A stretch of 23,300 nt of DNA from CAYVUB01 sp964454675 (GTDB taxonomy: Bacteria > Bacteroidota > Bacteroidia > Flavobacteriales > Flavobacteriaceae). This document shows positions 1-7,510 of this stretch, piece by piece. The stretch spans positions 1 to 23,300 of the forward strand of contig CAYVUB010000040.1 in assembly GCA_964454675.1 (NCBI GenBank), given 5' to 3'. The translations under genes were made by a program, and so were the position numbers. The notes under the pieces are model-generated. The model ran no database searches and had not been told where the DNA came from. It saw only the letters and a program-made list of their open reading frames with translations. Within the stretch, counting starts at the first letter, position 1, and each line of letters opens with the position of its first letter.

Positions 1-31
1 TTAGTTTCTAAAAATTTTAAGCCACATAAGG

Positions 32-68
32 CACGAATTTTCACAAAAAGTAATTTGTGTAATTCGTG
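32..68. repeat. Imperfect inverted repeat, 'aattcgtg' family
   Basis: The arms cacgaatt (32-39) with cacaaa (42-47) pair with tttgtg (54-59) and aattcgtg (61-68), so the segment can fold into a hairpin. The same core words (cacgaatt, cacaaa and their complements) recur in the inverted-repeat arms at 4811-4830 and 4941-4960, which suggests a dispersed intergenic repeat rather than a one-off structure. I see no coding content here. Confidence 0.7.
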
Positions 69-80
69 GCTACTTTAAAA

Positions 81-97
81 TCGGACTTTCAGTCCGA
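81..97. repeat. Small perfect hairpin
   Basis: tcggact (81-87) and agtccga (91-97) form a 7-bp perfect stem with a 3-nt loop. On the minus strand the hairpin is followed by a short T run, so it could act as a weak terminator for minus-strand transcription. It may equally be part of the repeat next to it. The rest of 98-176 holds nothing I recognise. Confidence 0.4.
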
Positions 98-176
98 AAC
101 CAAACTATGGACTTTTACTCCATTGAGGTTTATTTGGAATATTTATCCAACGAATTATCAGCTGTTTATCTAAAAT

Positions 177-207
177 AAAAACGTCTTGCGGTAAGCAAGA
201 CGTTTTT
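177..207 (-). terminator. Rho-independent terminator of ileS-dksA operon
   Basis: A 13-bp perfect stem (177-189 with 195-207) closes a 5-nt loop. Its core is acgtcttgc/gcaagacgt, flanked by A and T runs on both sides. It starts 25 bp beyond the dksA-like stop codon. The symmetry means it could also stop transcription arriving from the other side. Confidence 0.85.
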
Positions 208-231
208 AGTGGTATTTTGAAGTGTTTTTTA

Positions 232-615
232 TTACTGCTGCATATTTTTTGCCTCGATGCTCAATGTTGCATGTGGGACGAGTTTTAAACGCTCTTTGCT
301 GATGAGCTTGCCGGTAACACGGCATATACCATAGGTTTTATTTTCTATGCGTATAAGGGCATTTTTAAGGTCGCGGATAAATTTTTCCTGACGTATTGCC
401 AATGCCGAGTTTGCTTCTTTACTCATTGTTTCGCTGCCTTCTTCAAACGCTTTAAACGTTGGCGATGTATCATCGGTACCGTTATTAAGGTCGTTCATGT
501 AAGCACTTTTTATCAATTCTAAATCGTGAATAGCTTTTTCTATTTTCTCCTGAATCAATACTTTAAATTCTGCTAAATCTTTGTCAGAATAGCGGTTATT
601 TGTCTCTACTGCCAT
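232..615 (-). CDS. dksA: TraR/DksA family transcription regulator, zinc cysteines mostly lost
   Basis: A DksA-like protein of 127 aa. DksA enters the RNA polymerase secondary channel and, with ppGpp, adjusts initiation at rRNA and amino-acid promoters. The N-terminal half is helical with coiled-coil character; the C-terminal segment (about residues 94-123, YGICRVTGK through VPHATLSIEAK) is the family's zinc-finger region. Canonical members have C-X2-C-X17-C-X2-C. Here only Cys98 remains, and the other three positions are Thr101, Ser119 and Ala122, so zinc binding is unlikely. The tip lacks the DxxDxA motif of Escherichia coli DksA. I chose the start at 615 (MAVETNN), 4 nt after the ileS stop; an upstream ATG at 633 would overlap ileS. 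It is cotranscribed with ileS, a pairing I recall as common in this phylum. The family is clear; whether it acts exactly like DksA is inference. Confidence 0.88.
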   Translation of the reverse strand: MAVETNNRYSDKDLAEFKVLIQEKIEKAIHDLELIKSAYMNDLNNGTDDTSPTFKAFEEGSETMSKEANSALAIRQEKFIRDLKNALIRIENKTYGICRVTGKLISKERLKLVPHATLSIEAKNMQQ

Positions 616-619
616 AATT

Positions 620-3600
620 TTAAATTTTTTCAATAAACAACTTGGTGTTTACGTCATCAAAAGCAACTTCTGTACCATTATCTAAGTGGTCTGAAATTCT
701 CACTTCTTTTGCCAAAGTTTCTGTTTTTATGTACTCTAAATTTGTGTTTATTGCGTTACTAATTTGTTCATCTTTTTGAAAGCTTACAATAATTCTGTCG
801 GTCAATTCAAACCCCGAATCTTTACGTAAATTCTGAATCCGGTTAACCAATTCTCTTGCAATGCCTTCCTTTTTCAAATCGTCTGTGATTGTCACATCTA
901 AAGCTACCGTCAAACCGGCAGAACTTGCTACCAGCCAGCCTTCAATATCTTGAGACGTAATCTCAACATCAGACCGTTCTAAAGTAATACTTTTTGTATT
1001 AACTACAACGTCTAAAACGCCATTTTGCTCGATTTTTTTTATACCATCGGCGTTCAGATTGTTAATAACTTGTGCTACGGCTTTCATGTCCTGACCAAAA
1101 CGAGGACCGAGCACTTTAAAATTGGGCTTGACTTGTTTTACCAAGATGTCTGATGCATCGTCTAAAAGTTGTAATTCTTTGACGTTTACTTCATGTTTAA
1201 TCAAGTCTGCCACCGCCGATATTTCTTGCTTTTGCTGTAAGCTGTCAACAGGTACCATGATTTTTTGCAATGGCTGGCGCACTTTGATTTTTTCTTTGGC
1301 TCTCAAAGACAATACCAATGATGAAATGGTTTGTGCACTTTCCATTTTGCGTTCCAGATCTTTGTCGATAAATGCACTGTCAAAAACAGGAAAATCTGCC
1401 AAATGTACACTTTCAAAACCTTCTTTTTTGGTTACTGAATTCAAATCCAAATACAATTTATCCATAAAGAACGGCGCAATTGGCGCGCCCAATTTGGCTA
1501 TGGTTACCATACAGGTATAAAGTGTTTGGTACGCCGATAGTTTATCTTGCTCATAATCGCCTTTCCAGAAACGTCTTCTGCTTAAACGCACATACCAGTT
1601 GCTCAAATAATCTTGTGTAAAGTCTGAAATAGCACGGGCGGCTTTGGTTGGCTCATAATCGGCATAATACGCATCCACTTTTTGAATCAATGTATGCAAT
1701 TCCGATAGAATCCAGCGGTCTAATTCAGGCCTGTTTTCCAATGGTACATCGGCTTCTTCATATTTAAAACCATCCAGATTGGTATATAAAGTAAAAAACG
1801 AATAGGTATTATAAAGTGTTCCGAAAAATTTACGCTTCACTTCTTCAATACCTTCTACGTCAAACTTCAGGTTATCCCACGGATTCGCGTTACTTATCAT
1901 ATACCAACGTGTGGCATCGGCACCATAAGTTGCTAAAGTCTCAAATGGATCTGCGGCGTTTCCTAATCGTTTGGACATTTTCTGCCCGTTTTTGTCCAAA
2001 ACCAAACCATTAGACACGACATTTTTATACGCTACCGAATCAAAAACCATCGTTGCTATGGCGTGCAAGGTATAAAACCAACCTCGGGTTTGGTCAACGC
2101 CTTCAGCGATAAAATCGGCAGGGAATGCCCCGCCATTATCAACTAATTCGGGCATTTCAAACGGATAATGCCATTGTGCGTAAGGCATCGCACCGGAATC
2201 AAACCAAACATCAATCAAATCAGTTTCACGTTTCATTGGTTTGCCTGACGGCGATACTAACACAATTTCATCTACAATGTTTTTATGTAAATCGATTTTA
2301 TCGTAATTCTCTTTGGAATTGTTGCCAACTTCAAAACTTTCAAAAATATCTTTAGACATAAAACCAGCTGCAACAGCTTTTGCCATTTCCGCTTTCAATT
2401 CTTCAACAGAACCGATGCAGATGTCTTCTTTACCATCATCGGTACGCCAAATAGGCAAAGGAATTCCCCAATAGCGTGAACGCGACAAATTCCAGTCATT
2501 GGCATTAGCCAACCAGTTACCAAAACGACCTGTTCCAGTAGCTTTTGGTTTCCAGTTAATAGTATCGTTTAATTCAAACATTCTATCTTTTACATCGGTC
2601 ACTTTGATAAACCAAGAATCTAATGGATAATATAGAATGGGTTTGTCTGTTCGCCAGCAATTTGGGTAGCTGTGTTTATATTTTTCAACCTTAAAGGCTT
2701 TGTTCTCTTCTTTTAATTTGATGGCAATTTCCACATCCACCGAACGCTCTGGAGCTTCGCCATCATTATAATATTCATTTTTGACATACTTCCCGGCAAA
2801 TACTCCCATTTCAGGTCTGAATTTTCCTTGTAAATCCACCAACGGCACCAGATTACCGTTTTCGTCTTTTACCAGCATTGGTGGTACTTCCGGAACAGCT
2901 TCTTTGGCAACTTTGGCATCATCAGCTCCAAACGTTGGCGCGGTGTGGACAATTCCGGTTCCGTCTTCGGTAGTGACAAAATCGCCAGCGATGACTCTAA
3001 AGGCATTCTCTGGATTGTCGTTTGGTAAGGTGTATTTTAAAAGTTGTTCGTATCGAATGCCTACAACATCTTTTCCTTTGAATTCTTTAACAACATAAAA
3101 AGGGATTTTCTTATCGCCAGACTTGTAATCTAATAAGTCTGATTTGCTTTCAACTTTATTAAATTTTCCATCAAATTGATAATTCACCAACGCTTTTGCC
3201 AAAACAACATTGATAGGCTCAAAGGTGTATTGATTGTAGGTTTCCACCAACACATAGTCAATTTTTGGTCCAACCGTTAACGCGGTATTTGAAGGTAATG
3301 TCCAAGGCGTGGTTGTCCAAGCCAAAAAGTAAATGGTGCCTTCGTTTTGTAAAAAGTCAGGTAAACTTTCATTCAAAGCTTTAAACTGAGCCACTACTGT
3401 TGTATCTGTTACATCTTGATACGTACCTGGTTGGTTCAGTTCGTGCGAGCTTAATCCTGTGCCTGCTTTTGGCGAATACGGCTGAATGGTGTAGCCTTTA
3501 TACAACAATTTCTTATCGTAAATTTGCTTCAGCAACCACCATACGCTTTCCATATATTTTGGTTCGTAGGTAATGTATGGATTGTCCATATCTACCCAAT

Positions 3601-4024
3601 AGCCCATTTTTTGTGTGAGGTCGTTCCAAACATCGGTATAACGCATCACGGCTTTTTTGCAGGCAGCATTGTAATCTTCTACAGAAATGGTTTTCCCAAT
3701 ATCTTCTTTGGTAATGCCCAATTCTTTTTCAACGCCAAGTTCAATTGGCAAACCGTGCGTGTCCCAACCTGCTTTTCGTTTTACCTGAAAGCCTTTCATG
3801 GTTTTGTAACGCGGAAAAATATCTTTAATGGCACGTGCCAAAACGTGGTGAACTCCGGGAAGTCCATTGGCTGACGGCGGCCCTTCAAAAAACACAAACG
3901 GCGTGTTGCCTTCACGCGTGGTCACGGATTTATCAAAAATATCATGTTCCTGCCAGTAGCGAAGCACTTCTTCTGCTACTTTTGGCAGGTCAAGACCTTT
4001 ATATTCAGGGAATTTCGTACTCAT
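620..4024 (-). CDS. ileS: Isoleucyl-tRNA synthetase, long (IleRS2-like) type
   Basis: Charges tRNA-Ile with isoleucine in the cytoplasm. At 1134 aa it is longer than the roughly 940-aa IleRS1 of E. coli and matches the eukaryote-like IleRS2 group. The HIGH region lies at residues 51-61 (SANGLPGVHHV); the signature itself reads G57-V-H-H60 instead of HxGH. The CP1 editing domain is marked by WTTTPWTLPSNTAL and GTGIVHTAPTFGADD. The second class I signature KMSKR is intact at residues 682-686. The C-terminus ends EKI and has no cysteine cluster, so the zinc-binding tail of IleRS1 is absent, which agrees with IleRS2. The dksA-like gene follows after 4 nt. Knowledge of the group: IleRS2 enzymes resist mupirocin, and the swapped GxHH signature has been linked to very high resistance. 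Resistance in this organism is inference. Confidence 0.97.
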   Translation of the reverse strand: MSTKFPEYKGLDLPKVAEEVLRYWQEHDIFDKSVTTREGNTPFVFFEGPPSANGLPGVHHVLARAIKDIFPRYKTMKGFQVKRKAGWDTHGLPIELGVEKELGITKEDIGKTISVEDYNAACKKAVMRYTDVWNDLTQKMGYWVDMDNPYITYEPKYMESVWWLLKQIYDKKLLYKGYTIQPYSPKAGTGLSSHELNQPGTYQDVTDTTVVAQFKALNESLPDFLQNEGTIYFLAWTTTPWTLPSNTALTVGPKIDYVLVETYNQYTFEPINVVLAKALVNYQFDGKFNKVESKSDLLDYKSGDKKIPFYVVKEFKGKDVVGIRYEQLLKYTLPNDNPENAFRVIAGDFVTTEDGTGIVHTAPTFGADDAKVAKEAVPEVPPMLVKDENGNLVPLVDLQGKFRPEMGVFAGKYVKNEYYNDGEAPERSVDVEIAIKLKEENKAFKVEKYKHSYPNCWRTDKPILYYPLDSWFIKVTDVKDRMFELNDTINWKPKATGTGRFGNWLANANDWNLSRSRYWGIPLPIWRTDDGKEDICIGSVEELKAEMAKAVAAGFMSKDIFESFEVGNNSKENYDKIDLHKNIVDEIVLVSPSGKPMKRETDLIDVWFDSGAMPYAQWHYPFEMPELVDNGGAFPADFIAEGVDQTRGWFYTLHAIATMVFDSVAYKNVVSNGLVLDKNGQKMSKRLGNAADPFETLATYGADATRWYMISNANPWDNLKFDVEGIEEVKRKFFGTLYNTYSFFTLYTNLDGFKYEEADVPLENRPELDRWILSELHTLIQKVDAYYADYEPTKAARAISDFTQDYLSNWYVRLSRRRFWKGDYEQDKLSAYQTLYTCMVTIAKLGAPIAPFFMDKLYLDLNSVTKKEGFESVHLADFPVFDSAFIDKDLERKMESAQTISSLVLSLRAKEKIKVRQPLQKIMVPVDSLQQKQEISAVADLIKHEVNVKELQLLDDASDILVKQVKPNFKVLGPRFGQDMKAVAQVINNLNADGIKKIEQNGVLDVVVNTKSITLERSDVEITSQDIEGWLVASSAGLTVALDVTITDDLKKEGIARELVNRIQNLRKDSGFELTDRIIVSFQKDEQISNAINTNLEYIKTETLAKEVRISDHLDNGTEVAFDDVNTKLFIEKI

Positions 4025-4049
4025 TATATCTGCAATTCAAATAAGAGTG

Positions 4050-4057
4050 CGAAATTA
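4050..4057 (-). promoter_or_regulatory. Possible -7 element for ileS
   Basis: On the minus strand the sequence TAATTTCG lies 25 nt upstream of the ileS start codon. It matches 7 of 8 positions of the Bacteroidota -7 consensus TAnnTTTG. I see no convincing -33 TTG at the expected distance, so the call is tentative. Confidence 0.35.
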
Positions 4058-4089
4058 AGGAATTTTGGGAAAAAAGCGGTTGTGAAATA

Positions 4090-4542
4090 TCAAAAAGCTT
4101 TCTTAAATCGTTTCGCTTTATCGAGCAGTAATTTTTGTTCTTCAATACTGATGTTTGATGAAGAAACCACTTTACCGTTTTTTAAGTAAATTTTCTTTGC
4201 AGAATTGCCTGTAGCAGACATGACTTTTACCAATTTGCCTTTGTCAAAATAAAAAGTTTCCGTAGTTGTTTTGTCAGTTTTTTCGATGTTTTTTATTCGG
4301 TAAAGTTCGTTGGTGTTTTCATCAAAAAGCACATAATACTTAAATGTTCCGATGTCTTTAAACCCTTCAATATCGGTCAATGCACCTTCGGTTAGAGTTT
4401 CTTTCAGATTGCTGTTGGCATCTGTTTTTAAAGTATAACTATCAATGGTCTTTAATTGCTGTTCTGTTGAGCTTGGTGTTTTTGTTCCGCAGGAAAAAAG
4501 CGTCATGCCAATTACTGCTGTTAGTATTGTGATACGGTTCAT
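4090..4542 (-). CDS. Small hypothetical lipoprotein
   Basis: A 150-aa protein with a lipoprotein signal peptide: a short basic start (MNR), a hydrophobic stretch, and a lipobox LFSC with Cys18 as the expected lipidation site. The mature part is lysine-rich and seems beta-rich, with phrases such as FKYYVLFDENTNELYRIKN and ETFYFDKGKLVKVM, followed by a charged helical C-terminus ending RFKKAF. The repeated 'YFDKGKL..' and 'YLKNGKVV' phrases slightly resemble MORN/YwqK-type repeats, but I would not assign a family on that. It lies 65 bp upstream of ileS on the same strand and downstream of a repeat-rich spacer, so it is probably its own unit. Its role is unknown. Confidence 0.75.
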   Translation of the reverse strand: MNRITILTAVIGMTLFSCGTKTPSSTEQQLKTIDSYTLKTDANSNLKETLTEGALTDIEGFKDIGTFKYYVLFDENTNELYRIKNIEKTDKTTTETFYFDKGKLVKVMSATGNSAKKIYLKNGKVVSSSNISIEEQKLLLDKAKRFKKAF

Positions 4543-4621
4543 ATTTTAAGAATTAGGGTTTCTTTTATTTACGTGTGAATACCTTGTTTTGGTTGACAGA
4601 CACGGTTTGTCATTGCATCGC

Positions 4622-4751
4622 CAGTTCGGCTGTTGCCTCGTGCCCGATTGTAGTGTAGTGAAACGGAACGAAACAGAGGAATCTATATAATAAGCAATAG
4701 ATTTCTCGACTTCACTGCGTTACGCTCGACACGAGGGCTTTGCCCGAACTG
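4622..4751. repeat. Palindromic dispersed repeat element with imperfect terminal inverted repeats
   Basis: The left arm is cagttcgg (4622-4629), 6 nt, then cctcgtg (4636-4642). The right arm is cacgagg (4730-4736), 7 nt, then ccgaactg (4744-4751), the exact complement in reverse order. Inside, aatctat (4680-4686) pairs with atagatt (4697-4703). The interior words gtagtgtagtg, ggaacgaa and gaggaatct reappear in reverse complement right of the gap at 21090-21130. The right end, 4743-4769, is identical in reverse complement to 20947-20973. There is no reading frame inside, so this is a non-coding, MITE- or REP-like repeat. Confidence 0.75.
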
Positions 4752-4810
4752 TACGAAGTAAAATGACAGCGAGATTCCCCGACAAGTTCAGAATGACGGC
4801 AGTAAGCTCA

Positions 4811-4960
4811 GACACGAATTGCACAAATTTACACAAATCAATTCCCTCTTAATCCAATATTCAAAATGGCACCTTACCGCAAAGCAACACAAAACAGCGC
4901 AGAGTTTCACAAAGAAATCGTATAATAATAAAATTCGTATAAATTTGTGCAATTCGTGTC
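4811..4960. repeat. Repeat element bounded by perfect 20-bp inverted repeats
   Basis: The arm at 4811-4830 (begins gacacgaattgcaca) is the exact reverse complement of 4941-4960 (ends caattcgtgtc), with 110 bp between them. The right arm ends 6 bp from the radA stop codon. The arm sequence is related to the hairpin at 32-68. It may act as the transcript end for radA, since no classical terminator follows that gene, but that is inference. Confidence 0.75.
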
Positions 4961-4966
4961 TATTCA

Positions 4967-6325
4967 TCACACGATAAACCCGATTACATCCTCAATTTTT
5001 GAAACGAGTTGTACGGTAATTCCTTTTTGGGTTGGTTCTATTTTATTGTATTTTGATATAAAAATGGTTGAAAACCCTAATTTTTCGGCTTCAAGAATGC
5101 GTTGTTCCACACGTTGCACCGGACGAATTTCGCCCGATAATCCAACCTCAGCCGCAAAACAATAATCTTTAGGCAAAGCCACATCTTCATTAGATGATAA
5201 AATGGCTGCCACTACTGCCAAATCTATGGCAGGGTCGTCAACCGTGATACCGCCGGTAATGTTCAGGAATACGTCTTTGGCACCCAACCGGAAACCGGCG
5301 CGTTTTTCCAAAACTGCCAGCAGCATATTCAATCGTTTGGCATTAAATCCCGTAGCACTGCGTTGTGGTGTGCCGTAAACCGCGGTACTTACCAATGCCT
5401 GTATTTCTATCATTAACGGGCGGATACCTTCAAGAGTGGCTGCAACGGCGTTGCCCGACAGTTCTTCGTCTTTTTTTGAAATGAGAAGTTCGCTCGGGTT
5501 GCTTACTTCCCGCAAGCCCGAACCCTGCATTTCGTAAATGCCCAGTTCGTGTGTAGAGCCAAAGCGGTTTTTGTGCGCCCTGAGAATACGGAACACGTGA
5601 TTCCTGTCGCCTTCAAATTGCAGTACGGTATCGACCATGTGTTCCAGGATTTTTGGACCTGCAATGGTGCCGTCTTTGGTAATATGCCCTATGAGGATGA
5701 CCGGCGTTGCGGTTTCTTTGGCAAATTTAATAAGTTCTGAAGTACATTCTTTGATTTGCGAAATACTTCCGGCAGACGACTCTACATAATCGCTGTGTAA
5801 GGTTTGGATAGAATCGATAACGATAATATCGGGTTGCAATTCTTCAATCTGCTTAAAGATATTTTGCGTTTTTGTTTCGGTCAGGATGTAGCAGTTATCA
5901 CCGTTTGGATGGATGCGTTCTGCCCGCATCTTGATTTGTTTCTGGCTTTCTTCGCCCGATACATACAGGGTTTTGTACGGCAGTTTTAAAGCTATTTGCA
6001 GCAGTAGCGTACTTTTACCGATACCGGGTTCGCCACCTAATAAAATGAGTGAGCCGGGCACAATACCGCCTCCGAGCACACGGTTAAACTCGTGGTTTTG
6101 TGTGTCTAAACGTGTTTCCTGAGAGGCATCAATATCATTGATTTTTAACGGTTTTGAAATACGTTCGGTTGATGACGTTGTGGTTTTCCAGCTGCTTTTT
6201 TCGGTTTTTTGAATGACCTCTTCTACAATGGTATTCCATTCTTTACAGGCATTGCATTGCCCTTGCCATTTGGCATACTGGCTGCCGCAATTCTGACAGA
6301 AAAAAGTTGTTTTAAGTTTTGTCAT
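4967..6325 (-). CDS. radA: DNA repair protein RadA
   Basis: RadA is a RecA-like ATPase that drives branch migration of recombination intermediates. At 452 aa the length is normal. The order of parts is: an N-terminal zinc finger (Cys10, Cys13, Cys24, Cys27), the ATPase core with Walker A GGEPGIGKST (97-106) and Walker B IIVIDS (about 167-172), the RadA-specific KNRFG motif (252-256), and a Lon-like C-terminal domain. All key residues are present. The ATG overlaps the stop codon of the upstream esterase-fold gene by one base (TAATG), so translation is probably coupled. It is the last gene of the panC-panD operon. Confidence 0.97.
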   Translation of the reverse strand: MTKLKTTFFCQNCGSQYAKWQGQCNACKEWNTIVEEVIQKTEKSSWKTTTSSTERISKPLKINDIDASQETRLDTQNHEFNRVLGGGIVPGSLILLGGEPGIGKSTLLLQIALKLPYKTLYVSGEESQKQIKMRAERIHPNGDNCYILTETKTQNIFKQIEELQPDIIVIDSIQTLHSDYVESSAGSISQIKECTSELIKFAKETATPVILIGHITKDGTIAGPKILEHMVDTVLQFEGDRNHVFRILRAHKNRFGSTHELGIYEMQGSGLREVSNPSELLISKKDEELSGNAVAATLEGIRPLMIEIQALVSTAVYGTPQRSATGFNAKRLNMLLAVLEKRAGFRLGAKDVFLNITGGITVDDPAIDLAVVAAILSSNEDVALPKDYCFAAEVGLSGEIRPVQRVEQRILEAEKLGFSTIFISKYNKIEPTQKGITVQLVSKIEDVIGFIV

Positions 6326-7473
6326 TAATACCCAAAATCTGCTTTAATGGCATTGGCTTTGTCAAGCACATCATCTTTGGTAATGCCCGCTATTTCTTTA
6401 AGTATGTATGCCGATTGATAGGTTCTCATCGCTTTTTTTGGCTCGCCTTTTTCCTCATAAAAACGGGCAAGATAATAATGCCCGAGCAAGGTGTCGGGAT
6501 ATTGGGTGCGCGCCAGTTTTCCTAAGGCTTCGTAATAGTCGAATTTTTCGGTTTTTTCAATAGCTGCCGAAATGGCTTTGAAATCATTAATCAGAATTTG
6601 TTTGTCAATGCCAAACAACTCTTTAATCATCGTATATTTTTCCTGAAGATAATCCACAGGGCTTCCTTCCAGTTTTAAAACGGTTTCGGTATATTCTTTT
6701 TTGCTGATAGGCTGAAACACAAAGAAAATACTTTCCAAAGCTCTCGGGATGGCATAAGCAGGCAGCGTATAATGCGATGGTCCGTCAAAATTGTCAAAAT
6801 TATACAGCAAATTGTCGTTTTCAATGGCCGTGATGGCGGTGTTGAAGGCTTCGGTTTTGTCTTTAAGGGCTTTTACATCGTTGCTTGAGGTTGCCAGATA
6901 ATAGAATATTTTGCTTTTCAATCCTTCAAATCGTTCGGTAACATATTCCGCAGTCTGTGGTGCAAAATCGGGCGACAGTACAATATAGGCATGAAACAGC
7001 GGATTGTCTTTGAGCAGGAAATAATTGATGAAATTTGCGGTTTCGCCATGACCTGCAATGACTTTAAAGGCTTCGGTTTTGTAATTTTTGTTGATATACG
7101 GCACCAGTTCCATTCCTAAAAATTCAAAAAATGAGGCACCTTTTTCAATAGGCAGTGAATTTTGTTCAGAAAACATCACGTCTTCGTAGCGTGTATCAAC
7201 CTGGTTAACACCTACCACGATAGCATCGGGAATATCTTCCCAATAGGCATAATAATCGGTATTTCCTGCTACGGCTTCAAACAGATAATCACCGTCAAGA
7301 ACATAAATAACGGGATACTTTTTTGTGGCTTTACTGTCATATCCTCGCGGCAGTAAAATCTTGATTTGCCTGTCTTCGCCAAGTTTTGCCGATTTGAATT
7401 TTTCATAGATAGCCTGCGATTGAACGGTATTTCCTATGACACACAGCATCAGGAACACGATAATTTTTTTCAT
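6325..7473 (-). CDS. Secreted esterase-fold protein with C-terminal TPR-like region, nucleophile serine missing
   Basis: A 382-aa protein with a signal peptide (MKKIIVFLMLCVIGNTVQSQ, cleavage near residue 20), so probably periplasmic. Residues about 30-280 resemble the esterase D/IroE-type alpha/beta hydrolase fold: VIYVLDGDYLF (55-64), then the nucleophile elbow region VIAGHGETANF (138-148), then VLSPDF. In active members the elbow reads GHSxGG; here it is GHGET, with Gly143 where serine is expected, so hydrolase activity is doubtful. The C-terminal part (GHYYLARFYEEKGEPKKAM) looks like a tetratricopeptide repeat. I chose the start at 7473 because it gives a proper signal peptide; the frame opens upstream at 7635 but that would run through the preceding gene. 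It lies 37 bp after the flippase-like gene and overlaps radA by one base. The function is unknown; the fold is likely. Confidence 0.85.
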   Translation of the reverse strand: MKKIIVFLMLCVIGNTVQSQAIYEKFKSAKLGEDRQIKILLPRGYDSKATKKYPVIYVLDGDYLFEAVAGNTDYYAYWEDIPDAIVVGVNQVDTRYEDVMFSEQNSLPIEKGASFFEFLGMELVPYINKNYKTEAFKVIAGHGETANFINYFLLKDNPLFHAYIVLSPDFAPQTAEYVTERFEGLKSKIFYYLATSSNDVKALKDKTEAFNTAITAIENDNLLYNFDNFDGPSHYTLPAYAIPRALESIFFVFQPISKKEYTETVLKLEGSPVDYLQEKYTMIKELFGIDKQILINDFKAISAAIEKTEKFDYYEALGKLARTQYPDTLLGHYYLARFYEEKGEPKKAMRTYQSAYILKEIAGITKDDVLDKANAIKADFGY

Positions 7474-7510
7474 TGTGATGAATTTAAAAAAGATACGGCA
7501 AGGTAAAAAA

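Larger units (their letters stand above)
4543..4966. other. Gene-free spacer built from dispersed repeats
   Basis: This 424-bp stretch has no credible gene. A 61-codon minus-strand reading frame (4788-4970) lies entirely in repeat sequence and overlaps the end of radA, so I discount it. The spacer holds a palindromic element (4622-4751), a short hairpin inside it, and a second element bounded by perfect inverted repeats (4811-4960). Part of 4863-4915 (accgcaaag, gcgcagagtttcacaaag) resembles the 'gcaaag' intergenic repeats that I recall as frequent in Bacteroidota. Confidence 0.75.

Noticed and set aside
616..633. Upstream ATG for the dksA-like gene
   Set aside because: Would overlap the ileS end; the ATG at 615 lies 4 nt after the ileS stop and gives the usual family N-terminus.
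1122..3874. Several plus-strand reading frames of 60-130 codons opposite ileS
   Set aside because: They lie antisense within a well-supported ileS, have no recognisable motifs, and reflect codon bias of the real gene.
4622..4960. Insertion sequence remnant
   Set aside because: Inverted repeats are present but there is no transposase fragment in any frame; called as non-coding repeats instead.
4788..4970. 60-aa minus-strand reading frame
   Set aside because: Lies within the inverted-repeat element and overlaps the radA end; sequence is repeat-derived.
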